DNA of 8,473 nucleotides. Origin: Betaproteobacteria bacterium HGW-Betaproteobacteria-8. GTDB lineage: Bacteria; Pseudomonadota; Gammaproteobacteria; Burkholderiales; Methylophilaceae. Within the stretch, counting starts at the first letter, position 1; each line of letters begins with the position of its first letter. The DNA lies in the NCBI GenBank assembly GCA_002842135.1, contig PHCD01000075.1:1-8473 (forward strand), given 5' to 3'. The position numbers and the translations under genes were made by a program. Below, piece after piece: positions 1 through 6,230 of this stretch. Under the pieces are notes generated by a model that saw only the letters and a list, made by a program, of their open reading frames with translations, was not told where the DNA came from and searched no databases.

Positions 1-175
1 CCAGGCCCATGGTTAGCCCGAGAAAAAGCACAAAAGTGCCAAACTTTCCCGCTTTCGATTCCCACGCCAGGTGGGCGACAATAAATAACATCAACAACAT
101 CAGCCCGCCCACGCCATAGGTCATGCCGATTTCCGTCAACTGGGCTTCTGTCAAACCAAACAGGGTATTTTGCAT
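1..175 (-). CDS. DUF2788 family small membrane protein (partial, C-terminus off the window)
   Basis: The visible 58 residues begin MQNTLFGLTEAQLTEIGMTY, followed by one hydrophobic segment (about residues 20-36), a short basic link (SKAGKFG, 40-46) and the start of a second hydrophobic segment (47 onward). The opening FGLTEAQ-TEIG and the KAGKFGTFVLF stretch are what I remember of the DUF2788 family, short proteobacterial inner membrane proteins of about 70 residues with two membrane helices and no established function. The gene runs off the left edge, so perhaps 10-15 residues are missing. An AGAGAG stretch just upstream can serve as a ribosome binding site. It is divergent from ompW across a 161-base gap. 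The family call is from recognition, not a search. Confidence 0.75.
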   Translation of the reverse strand, partial: MQNTLFGLTEAQLTEIGMTYGVGGLMLLMLFIVAHLAWESKAGKFGTFVLFLGLTMGL

Positions 176-252
176 TACACTCTCTAAGATGCATTGGAAG
201 GCGCAAATTTACTGTTGCTTTCTTGCACACTCAAGGACTAATCTATAGTTTA

Positions 253-266
253 TTGACTTATATCAA
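253..266 (+). promoter_or_regulatory. Candidate Fnr/Anr-type binding site upstream of ompW
   Basis: The sequence TTGAC-TTAT-ATCAA matches the Fnr/Anr consensus TTGAT-N4-ATCAA at 9 of 10 defined positions. Its centre (259.5) lies exactly 41.5 bases upstream of a start point at 301 predicted from the TAGAAT -10 hexamer at 289-294. That is the classic class II activator position, where Fnr contacts RNA polymerase next to the -10 element. ompW is a known Fnr target in enterobacteria, and an fnr gene lies 2 kb away. The box also sits in the gap to the divergent DUF2788 gene, but I see no matching -10 at the right distance on that strand. Confidence 0.75.
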
Positions 267-288
267 GTGCAGATAACACCAGCAGCCC

Positions 289-294
289 TAGAAT
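289..294 (+). promoter_or_regulatory. Predicted -10 element of ompW promoter
   Basis: TAGAAT differs from TATAAT at one position. Transcription would start near 301, giving a leader of about 36 bases to the ompW ATG. No proper -35 hexamer is present at 17 bases spacing, which fits an activator-dependent promoter served by the Fnr-type box at 253-266. Confidence 0.6.
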
Positions 295-336
295 TCACTC
301 AGCTTAATTGTCAATTACCAAATAGGAGCCGGGGAT

Positions 337-1056
337 ATGAAAAAAACACTGATGACAGTCGCTTTGGCAGCTGCATTCCTACCAAACTTCGCCTTTGCAG
401 AAGAAGGTGACTGGGTTGTACGTCTGAGAGCCGTAAACGTTTCACCTGATGAAAGCAGCAGCTTGGGCAAATACGTCAACAAGAATGTCGGGGTGCCCAA
501 TGGCGTTCCTGGCCTGATGACGCAAAGTGCTGATCTAAAGGTTGATGATAACGTCATTCCAGAACTCGATATTTCTTACTACATCACCAAGAACATTGCG
601 GCTGAATTGATCCTGGCACTTGGCACCAAGCATGACGTCAAGATTCGCGGTGACAATGTCGGCCTGATTGGTGACCAGAACTTGGGTGAAGTCAATCTGC
701 TGCCACCTACCTTGACTCTGCAATGGCACTTCCGCCCGGACCAAACCTTTGATCCTTATATCGGCGCTGGTGTCAACTACACCCGCATGTTGGATCGCAA
801 CCTCAAATTTAAGAGTGGTCTGGCACAAGGCGACAAAATCAAGATTGAAAATGATAGCTGGGGCTTCGTTGCTCAAGCTGGTTTCGACGTTAACCTGAAA
901 GACGGCTGGTTGATCAATGCCGATGTCAAATACGTTACCATCGACACTGATGTAAAAATGAAAAGTGCTGCCTTCACTGGCGGTAACTGGACCAAGATCG
1001 ACTCACTCGATATCGATCCATGGGTCATAGGCATCGGCATCGGCAAACGCTTCTAA
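337..1056 (+). CDS. ompW: OmpW family outer membrane protein
   Basis: This 239-residue protein has a clear signal peptide (MKK, hydrophobic core, cleavage likely after AFA at residue 21) and a mature part of about 218 residues with alternating beta-strand character. It ends in the pattern DPWVIGIGIGKRF, with a C-terminal phenylalanine as required for outer membrane barrel insertion. The strand beginning GDWVVRLRAVNVSP just after the signal and the PYIGAGVNYT segment are typical of OmpW, an eight-stranded barrel with a narrow hydrophobic channel linked to small hydrophobic compounds and stress adaptation. The length is normal for the family. The start is supported by AGGAG at 324-328, 8 bases before the ATG. 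It is a single-gene unit with its own candidate Fnr promoter and a strong terminator. The natural substrate cannot be told from sequence. Confidence 0.93.
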   Translation: MKKTLMTVALAAAFLPNFAFAEEGDWVVRLRAVNVSPDESSSLGKYVNKNVGVPNGVPGLMTQSADLKVDDNVIPELDISYYITKNIAAELILALGTKHDVKIRGDNVGLIGDQNLGEVNLLPPTLTLQWHFRPDQTFDPYIGAGVNYTRMLDRNLKFKSGLAQGDKIKIENDSWGFVAQAGFDVNLKDGWLINADVKYVTIDTDVKMKSAAFTGGNWTKIDSLDIDPWVIGIGIGKRF

Positions 1057-1088
1057 ATCAAATTCAGCTGGAAAAAGTCTCCACATTT

Positions 1089-1118
1089 GCCTCTGTAGTT
1101 TCTGCAGAGGCTTTTTTT
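1089..1118 (+). terminator. Rho-independent terminator of ompW
   Basis: A 10-base-pair stem (GCCTCTGTAG with CTGCAGAGGC, one G-T wobble) closes a TTT loop and is followed by seven T at 1112-1118. It begins 33 bases after the ompW stop codon. Stem, short loop and T-tract together make this a strong intrinsic terminator. Confidence 0.92.
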
Positions 1119-1169
1119 ATCTGTAGACAGGTGGCTAGCTTGAATTGCTTGGCTTGATTTAATACAAGA

Positions 1170-1195
1170 CAGGTCAGTCAGGATTGACTGACCTG
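1170..1195 (-). terminator. Hairpin downstream of hemN, probable terminator
   Basis: CAGGTCAGTC and GACTGACCTG are perfect inverted arms; the next A-T also pairs, giving an 11-base-pair stem with a GGAT loop. It starts 15 bases past the hemN stop codon in the direction of hemN transcription. The following minus-strand sequence (TCTTGTATTAAAT) is T-rich but not a clean T-tract, so termination may be less efficient than at the ompW site, or the hairpin may protect the 3' end of the mRNA. The remaining 51 bases to the ompW terminator show nothing else. Confidence 0.6.
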
Positions 1196-1210
1196 GAAAG
1201 TGGACTGGAA

Positions 1211-2626
1211 TCAAATAATTTTAGAAAAACGTGCGCGGTTCCGGTCAGCCTGCAGATAACGGTCAAATACCATCGCAACGCCCCTGACAAAGAACCAACC
1301 GGTCCCAGTGACCTGAATGCCGGTCTCATCGATCTCTATCAGACCATCGCGCGCCAATTGTTCCAGCTTGGCCAACTCTGGCTCAAAATACTTTTTGAAG
1401 TCGATCAGGTAAGCCAGATTAATGGATTCGTACAGGATCTGTCCCTGGCACATGAGCGACATGATGACCGCACGACGCACAAGGTCATCGCGAGTCAGCG
1501 GCAGACCTCGCACGATTGGAAGACGACCCTGATCAAGACGGTCATAATAGTCTTCAAGTGTCTTGGTATTCTGACTATAAGTTGCGCCTACGCGGCCGAT
1601 TGCCGAGACACCCAGGCTGATCTGGTCGCAGTCCGGCTGCGTGCTGTACCCCTGAAAATTACGATGCAACCGGCCCTGACGCTTGGCAATTGCCAGTGCA
1701 TCCTCGGGCAAGGCAAAGTGATCCATACCGACATAAACGTAGCCATTGCCGAGAAAAGCCGCAATAGCATTCGATAACATACTGAGCTTAGCCGCAGCCG
1801 TTGGCAATTCAGCCTCATTAATGCGGCGCTGCGGTTTGAAACGCTCCGGCAAATGCGCATAGGCATAGAGCGCAATGCGATCCGGCCGCAAGCTGGCAAC
1901 CTGTTCCAACGTGCGTTGAAAGGATTCAGCCGTCTGCATGGGCAGGCCATAGATCAGGTCAATATTGACGGATTCAAAACCCAGCTTGCGGGCAGCTGCA
2001 ACCAGTTCAAACACCTGTTCAGCGGGCTGTACGCGATGCACCGCCTTTTGCACTTCAAGGTCAAAATCCTGCACGCCAAAGCTGAGCCGGTTGAATCCAA
2101 TTTCAGCCAAGTGCGCCAGCCGCTTTTCAGTGACTGTACGAGGATCAATCTCAATCGAATATTCGCCACCTGGTACAAGCGTGAAATTACGCCGCAACAT
2201 GGCCATCAGTTCAGCCAGTTCATCATCGCTGAAAAATGTTGGCGTACCGCCGCCCAGATGCAATTGACTAATAGTCTGGCCTGTTCCCAGTTTGGCGATA
2301 TATAGATCGACCTCACGACTGAGATAGCGCAAATATTCTGCAGCGCGCTCGTGATGCTTGGTCACGATTTTGTTACATGCACAGTAAAAACACAGCGAAT
2401 CACAGAAAGGAATATGCACATAAAGTGACAAAGGCAGAGCCAAGCCCCCCACCCTGCGCTGTTCCAGCGCAAGCATAAAATCATCCTCACCAAAGGCCTC
2501 AACAAAACGGTCAGCCGTTGGATAGGATGTGTACCGAGGCCCAGGGACATCAAATCTTTGCAATATCTCAGGCGTCAGTTCAGGCAGTGTCTCCACCGGC
2601 TGATTATTAATTGTGTCTGCATTCAT
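1211..2626 (-). CDS. hemN: Oxygen-independent coproporphyrinogen III oxidase (radical SAM)
   Basis: HemN oxidatively decarboxylates coproporphyrinogen III to protoporphyrinogen IX in heme biosynthesis without O2, using two S-adenosylmethionine molecules and a 4Fe-4S cluster in the cytoplasm. In the 471-residue form chosen here, YVHIPFCDSLCFYCACNK (69-86) carries the cluster cysteines C75, C79 and C82, the extra C84, and Y69, equivalent to the conserved Tyr before the cluster in E. coli HemN. The radical SAM GGGTPT motif is at 125-130, and the N-terminal PGPRYTSYPTADRF (28-41) is typical of true HemN rather than the related HemW. E. coli HemN is 457 residues. The open frame extends upstream to 2674, but 2626 is preferred: the longer N-terminus lacks family character, and the predicted transcription start (2645) lies downstream of 2674. 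A GGGAAA at 2634-2639 can serve as ribosome binding site. Likely activated by Fnr via the box at 2680-2693. Confidence 0.96.
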   Translation of the reverse strand: MNADTINNQPVETLPELTPEILQRFDVPGPRYTSYPTADRFVEAFGEDDFMLALEQRRVGGLALPLSLYVHIPFCDSLCFYCACNKIVTKHHERAAEYLRYLSREVDLYIAKLGTGQTISQLHLGGGTPTFFSDDELAELMAMLRRNFTLVPGGEYSIEIDPRTVTEKRLAHLAEIGFNRLSFGVQDFDLEVQKAVHRVQPAEQVFELVAAARKLGFESVNIDLIYGLPMQTAESFQRTLEQVASLRPDRIALYAYAHLPERFKPQRRINEAELPTAAAKLSMLSNAIAAFLGNGYVYVGMDHFALPEDALAIAKRQGRLHRNFQGYSTQPDCDQISLGVSAIGRVGATYSQNTKTLEDYYDRLDQGRLPIVRGLPLTRDDLVRRAVIMSLMCQGQILYESINLAYLIDFKKYFEPELAKLEQLARDGLIEIDETGIQVTGTGWFFVRGVAMVFDRYLQADRNRARFSKII

Positions 2627-2651
2627 TTCGGCATTTCCCGCATTTTCCGTG

Positions 2652-2657
2652 ACTATG
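2652..2657 (-). promoter_or_regulatory. Predicted -10 element of hemN promoter
   Basis: Read on the minus strand this is CATAGT, four of six matches to TATAAT. It would start transcription near 2645, giving a 19-base leader to the hemN ATG at 2626. The match is modest on its own; its support is the exact spacing to the Fnr-type box at 2680-2693. Confidence 0.45.
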
Positions 2658-2679
2658 CCAGCAAACCATTTCACATGTA

Positions 2680-2693
2680 TTGATGCAGGTCAA
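2680..2693 (-). promoter_or_regulatory. Candidate Fnr/Anr-type binding site in the hemN-fnr gap
   Basis: TTGAT-GCAG-GTCAA matches TTGAT-N4-ATCAA at 9 of 10 positions. Its centre (2686.5) is 41.5 bases upstream of the hemN start point predicted at 2645, a class II activator position. hemN genes are known Fnr/Anr targets in Pseudomonas and relatives. The site also lies about 127 bases upstream of the fnr start codon, so an effect on fnr itself is possible, but I found no convincing fnr promoter to measure against. Confidence 0.72.
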
Positions 2694-2813
2694 ACTTCCG
2701 CAAAGAACAGGACTCATGATTTTCTGCAATTTCCAATATCTTGCAACCCTGTATCTATCATCAAGCAGCCAAACAAGGTAAGCTTCAACCTTAAAATAAA
2801 TATCCTCGCTGAG

Positions 2814-3533
2814 ATGCCGCCAGAAATCTACAAAGTCGCCTGCTCCAATTGCAACCTGCGTGAACTCTGCATGCCTGTGGGCCTGACCCAGGATGAGTTG
2901 CAAAAACTGGATGATGTTGTAGCCACCCGGCGCAAGGTTTCACAGGGTGATGTGTTGTACCGAAGCGGGGATTCATTCACTTCGCTCTATGCCATACGCA
3001 CCGGCTTTTTCAAGACCTGCGTCTCAAGTCAAGACGGACGTGAACAGGTTACCGGCTTCCAGATGGCTGGTGAAATCATCGGCCTAGATGGCATCACCGG
3101 CGATCACCACAACTGCAACGCCGTCGCATTGGAAGATGCCGAAGTCTGCGTCATGCCATTTGCCAACGTAGAAGAGATGTCTCGCGAGTTTCCCGTACTG
3201 CAACGCCATGTACACAAGATCATGAGCCGCGAAATCGTTCGTGACCAAGGGGTGATGCTATTGCTCGGCAATATGCGCGCCGAGGAGCGATTGGCAGCAT
3301 TCCTGCTCAACCTGGTGCAAAGATTGAATGCCAGGGGCTTCTCAAGATCAGAACTGGTACTGCGCATGACGCGCGAAGAGATCGGCAGCTATCTCGGCAT
3401 GAAGCTGGAAACCGTGAGCCGGACCTTCTCCAAATTCAGCGAAGAAGGCATCATCGAGGTTAAGCAACGTTGGGTAAAAATCAATCAGCCGGACGCGCTG
3501 AAGAAGATATTTGACCCAGAAACGTTCAGTTAA
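2814..3533 (+). CDS. fnr: Fnr-type oxygen-sensing transcriptional regulator (CRP/FNR family)
   Basis: This 239-residue global regulator senses O2 through a 4Fe-4S cluster and, when the cluster is intact, dimerises and activates anaerobic and microaerobic genes. Cluster ligands are visible: C10, C13 and C19 in CSNCNLRELC, and C112 in VCVMPF, matching E. coli C20, C23, C29 and C122 with a constant offset of 10. D144 (IVRDQG) matches the dimer-interface aspartate. The cyclic-nucleotide-binding-like barrel spans about 25-140, the dimerisation helix about 130-155, and the C-terminal winged helix has recognition helix ETVSR (199-203) with the E-S-R residues that read TTGAT half-sites. The frame is open back to 2613, but that extension is antisense to the hemN 5' end and has no Fnr similarity; 2814 gives the family N-terminus MPPEIYKVACSNC. 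No good Shine-Dalgarno sequence precedes it. Divergent from hemN and convergent with ccoH, overlapping it by 4 bases. Confidence 0.95.
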   Translation: MPPEIYKVACSNCNLRELCMPVGLTQDELQKLDDVVATRRKVSQGDVLYRSGDSFTSLYAIRTGFFKTCVSSQDGREQVTGFQMAGEIIGLDGITGDHHNCNAVALEDAEVCVMPFANVEEMSREFPVLQRHVHKIMSREIVRDQGVMLLLGNMRAEERLAAFLLNLVQRLNARGFSRSELVLRMTREEIGSYLGMKLETVSRTFSKFSEEGIIEVKQRWVKINQPDALKKIFDPETFS

Positions 3534-3778
3534 CGATTCGCATCCTCGCTGGGTGTTACCGCGTGGTTTCTACCCTCAACTGCCGGCAACAACTCCTTCG
3601 CTTCCAGCATCTTGTTGATCTCAATACCCTTGCGATAATAATCATCCACCACAGGATCCGGCGTTTTTAATGCCAGGTTGAGTGTGATGAATGAAGCAAT
3701 AATGACGGCGATTGGGCCACCCAATATCAACCAGACGTAGCCATACTTCCACCACTGTTTTGTGTCCTGCCCGTTCAT
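3530..3778 (-). CDS. ccoH: Short FixH/CcoH-like protein, cbb3 oxidase accessory
   Basis: An 82-residue protein with one membrane helix (about 14-36, YVWLILGGPIAVIIASF) followed by TPDPVVDDYYRKGIEINK (39-56), the signature just after the membrane helix in FixH/CcoH proteins, which help assemble or stabilise cbb3 oxidase. Its place directly after ccoG supports this. Typical FixH proteins are, as I recall, about 150-180 residues with a periplasmic domain; this one stops 26 residues after the motif, so that domain is absent. In-frame ATGs exist at 3808, 3796 and 3778. The last is chosen because AGAGG lies 5 bases before it (3784-3788), whereas AAGG abuts the first ATG with no spacing. Starting at 3808 would add ten residues. 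The gap to ccoG is 67 bases, wider than elsewhere in the operon. The family call is good; function is by analogy. Confidence 0.8.
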   Translation of the reverse strand: MNGQDTKQWWKYGYVWLILGGPIAVIIASFITLNLALKTPDPVVDDYYRKGIEINKMLEAKELLPAVEGRNHAVTPSEDANR

Positions 3779-3783
3779 CTGTG

Positions 3784-3788
3784 CCTCT
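3784..3788 (-). promoter_or_regulatory. Ribosome binding site that decides the ccoH start
   Basis: AGAGG on the minus strand, followed by the 5-base spacer CACAG and then the ATG at 3778. It is the best-placed Shine-Dalgarno sequence among the three candidate in-frame starts of ccoH. Confidence 0.5.
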
Positions 3789-3845
3789 GTATTCATTGTT
3801 GCACTCATCCTTAGATTGTCGTAGATGTCATTCTGTATCAAAGCC

Positions 3846-5282
3846 CTATCTAGGCACCAGAAAGACCGATTTCTCTTCCAGCTTCTTGCCACTACCCAGC
3901 ATTTCAACGTCGAACCAGACCCGGTGCGAACCTGGCTCCAGGTTCCCGTCAGGAATCTGCAGATAGACCGTGATCCATTTGGATTGCGCTGCTTGCAATT
4001 CCATCGTGCCGTCAGCAGCCAGATTCGAGGACTTGAGCAATAGCCCGTCTTCACCCTTGGCCGTAACGCGGAAGGATTGCGGGCTTTCCGTAGCATTCAT
4101 CAGTTGCATTTGATATACGTTTTCCAGCAATCCACCTTCGACAATACGCGACATGACACCGCGGTCACGTACCACGTCGGCGCGGAATGGTGTGCGCATG
4201 GCCAGGCTAACCAGCAACACGGTGACCAGCAGGGCCAGTATGCTGGTATAAATCAGCACACGTGGCCGCAGCACATGGCGGAATATCTCGCCAGTAGACC
4301 AATGGTTGCGCATGCCATTTTCCGTGGTATAGCGTATTAACCCACGTGGATAGCCAACCTTGTCCATCACACTGTCGCACACGTCAGCACAGGCACCGCA
4401 GCCTATGCATTCATATTGCAGCCCTTTGCGGATATCTATGCCGGTTGGGCAGACTTGTACACACAGGTGACAGTCTATGCATGACCCCAGACCCAGGCTT
4501 TTGACATCATCCTTGCGTGAGCGGCTGCCTCTGGGTTCGCCACGCTCTTCGTCATAGGTGACGATCAGGGTGTCCTTGTCGAACATGGCGCTCTGAAAGC
4601 GGGCATAAGGACACATATACTTGCAGACCTGCTCACGCATGAAACCGGCATTGCCATAGGTGGCAAAACCATAGAAGAACACCCAGAAGGTTTCCCACGG
4701 CCCCATCTGCAGAACCAACCAGTTTTGCAGCAGTTCGCGTATAGGGGTGAAATAACCGACGAAAGTGAAGCCGGTCCATAGTGCGAATACTATCCACACC
4801 AGATGCTTAAGCGATTTCTTGGTAATTTTCTCGACCGTCATACCGCCCTGGTCGAGTTTCATTCGTACCGCACGGTCTCCCTCAATAACCTTCTCGAACC
4901 AGAGGAAAATTTCGGTATAAACCGTTTGCGGACAGGTATACCCACACCACAAACGCCCCGCAACTGCAGTGAACAGAAAGAGTGAAAGCGCGGAAATAAT
5001 GAGGATGGCGGTCAGGTAGATCAGGTCCTGCGGATACAGGACCAGATCGAAGATATAGAAACGCCTGGCCTCCAGATTGAACAGCACAGCCTGACGCTCG
5101 CCCCATTGCAGCCAGGGCACGCCATAAAAGACGATTTGCGTCAGCCAGATCATGACCCAGCGCCATTTGCTGAACAAGCCTGAAACGCTGCGCGGGTAGA
5201 TTTTCTCCTGCGCAGCATACAGAGAAATCATTACCTCATCAGGTGCATCCTCCTGCTTTTTGGTTTTCGTGTTCTCTGCCAT
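3846..5282 (-). CDS. ccoG: cbb3 oxidase accessory protein CcoG (RdxA/FixG-type polyferredoxin)
   Basis: CcoG is an inner membrane iron-sulfur protein needed for cbb3 oxidase biogenesis; in Rhodobacter it has been described as a cupric reductase delivering Cu(I) for the CuB site. The 478-residue protein has membrane segments at about 42-60, 86-106, 160-180, 195-212 and 341-362. Two cysteine pairs lie near membrane helices (C113/C117 in WCGYTCPQT, C220/C224 in CKYMCPYARFQ). Two ferredoxin-type 4Fe-4S motifs follow: C268-C271-C274-C278 (CIDCHLCVQVCP) and C292-C295-C298-C302 (CIGCGACADVC). The C-terminal part (about 365-478) is the FixG-type immunoglobulin-like periplasmic domain, ending WFDVEMLGSGKKLEEKSVFLVPR. 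Length is normal. GGGG, 5-8 bases before the ATG, is a usable ribosome binding site; the gap to the ccoP stop is 11 bases, consistent with one transcript. Confidence 0.96.
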   Translation of the reverse strand: MAENTKTKKQEDAPDEVMISLYAAQEKIYPRSVSGLFSKWRWVMIWLTQIVFYGVPWLQWGERQAVLFNLEARRFYIFDLVLYPQDLIYLTAILIISALSLFLFTAVAGRLWCGYTCPQTVYTEIFLWFEKVIEGDRAVRMKLDQGGMTVEKITKKSLKHLVWIVFALWTGFTFVGYFTPIRELLQNWLVLQMGPWETFWVFFYGFATYGNAGFMREQVCKYMCPYARFQSAMFDKDTLIVTYDEERGEPRGSRSRKDDVKSLGLGSCIDCHLCVQVCPTGIDIRKGLQYECIGCGACADVCDSVMDKVGYPRGLIRYTTENGMRNHWSTGEIFRHVLRPRVLIYTSILALLVTVLLVSLAMRTPFRADVVRDRGVMSRIVEGGLLENVYQMQLMNATESPQSFRVTAKGEDGLLLKSSNLAADGTMELQAAQSKWITVYLQIPDGNLEPGSHRVWFDVEMLGSGKKLEEKSVFLVPR

Positions 5283-5293
5283 TACAACCCCAC

Positions 5294-6220
5294 TTATTCA
5301 GCTGCTACTTGTCCTGGTTTATTGGACAGACCCCAGATATAAGAAGTCAATACATGGATCTGCGCCTCACTCAGCTTTTCTGCCTGGGTAGGCATCTGAT
5401 TCGTCTTGCCATTATTGATCATCGCCACGATGTTCTTTTCACCAGCACCATGCAGCCAGATACCATCCGTCAGGTTGGGGGCGCCAATCATCTGGTTACC
5501 TGTACCGTCAGTACCATGGCAAGCAGCACAGAGCATGAACTTCTCTTTACCCAGTTCAGCGCGAGTCGCGTCATGCTGGCTGTTCGAGAGACTTAGCACA
5601 TAATTCGCCACGTTCAGGACATCCTCTTCATTGCCGACAGCAGCAGCCATTGGCGGCATCATACCTATCCGGCCGTTAGTCAGGGTCGTCTTGATATTTT
5701 CGGGCGCGCCGCCATGCAACCAATCCTTATCCGTCAGGTTGGGGAACCCCTTGCTACCCCGCGCATCGGAACCATGGCACTGGGCGCAATTATTGAGGAA
5801 CAAACGGCCACCAATTGCCATGGCCTGTTCATCTGCCGCGACCTCTTCCGGGCTCATCGCCGCGAATTTGGCATAAAGCGGCTCAATAACTTCATTAGCC
5901 TTGGCCATTTCCGCCTCGTACTGGCCAACTTGCGTCCAACCCAGTTCGCCTTTGTAAGAACCCAGACCAGGGTAAATGATCAGGTATATCACCGAAAAGA
6001 CAATGGTGATGATGAACATCCACACCCACCAACGCGGCAGCGGATTGTTCATTTCACGCAAATTGCCGTCCCATACATGGCCGGTGCTCATATCCTGCGT
6101 TGGCTGAACCTTGGCCTTGTTAGTGATCCACAGCAACAAGGCACAACCAAGAATGCCCAGTACCGTGATTGCCGAGATAAATAACGGCCAGAAACTGCTG
6201 GTGAAATCTAAGTCTCTCAT
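5294..6220 (-). CDS. ccoP: cbb3-type cytochrome c oxidase subunit III (diheme cytochrome c)
   Basis: CcoP passes electrons from soluble cytochromes c toward CcoO and CcoN. The 308-residue protein has two N-terminal membrane helices (about 10-32 and 64-85) with the FixP_N-type motif HVWDGNLREMNNPLPRWW (48-65) between them, then two class I cytochrome c domains facing the periplasm. Heme attachment sites are CAQCH (145-149) and CAACH (231-235). Probable axial methionines are in GRIGMMPP (187 or 188) and NQMPT (276). The two domains share the NLTD-x-WLHG motif (161-169 and 249-257), reflecting internal duplication. AGGAA lies 6 bases before the ATG, and only 10 bases separate it from the ccoQ stop. 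Length and layout are typical of the family. Confidence 0.97.
   Translation of the reverse strand: MRDLDFTSSFWPLFISAITVLGILGCALLLWITNKAKVQPTQDMSTGHVWDGNLREMNNPLPRWWVWMFIITIVFSVIYLIIYPGLGSYKGELGWTQVGQYEAEMAKANEVIEPLYAKFAAMSPEEVAADEQAMAIGGRLFLNNCAQCHGSDARGSKGFPNLTDKDWLHGGAPENIKTTLTNGRIGMMPPMAAAVGNEEDVLNVANYVLSLSNSQHDATRAELGKEKFMLCAACHGTDGTGNQMIGAPNLTDGIWLHGAGEKNIVAMINNGKTNQMPTQAEKLSEAQIHVLTSYIWGLSNKPGQVAAE
5465..5744 (-). repeat. Internal direct repeat within ccoP encoding PNLTD
   Basis: The 16-base sequence ATCCGTCAGGTTGGGG occurs identically at 5465-5480 and 5729-5744 (plus-strand reading), 264 bases or 88 codons apart and in the same frame. Both copies encode the PNLTD part of the motif after each heme site. 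It reflects the paired cytochrome c domains of CcoP, not a mobile or regulatory repeat. Confidence 0.6.
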
Positions 6221-6230
6221 TTTTTATTCC

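Noticed and set aside
206..234. Possible sigma70 promoter for the DUF2788 gene on the minus strand (TTGAGT, 17 bases, TAAATT)
   Set aside because: Each hexamer matches the consensus at only four of six positions, which is common by chance in AT-rich gaps; not strong enough to list as a feature.
1184..1777. 197-codon open frame on the plus strand
   Set aside because: It is antisense to hemN, whose family motifs are unmistakable. Its translation has no recognisable domain and it starts inside the hemN terminator hairpin.
2613..2813. Upstream extension of the fnr reading frame by 67 residues
   Set aside because: The added residues are antisense to the hemN 5' end and its promoter region and show no Fnr character; the family N-terminus begins at 2814.
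3779..3845. 67-base gap between ccoG and ccoH examined for a promoter or Fnr box
   Set aside because: Only a TTGAT half-site without a proper second half is present, and no terminator or clear -10/-35 pair; read-through from ccoG is the simplest view.
3809..4096. Upstream extension of the ccoH frame inside ccoG
   Set aside because: It is a shifted-frame shadow of ccoG with an arginine- and tryptophan-rich, unstructured translation. The real protein starts at one of three ATGs between 3778 and 3808.
5714..6184. 156-codon open frame on the plus strand
   Set aside because: It lies wholly antisense to ccoP, which has both heme motifs and both membrane helices; no domain is seen in the antisense product.
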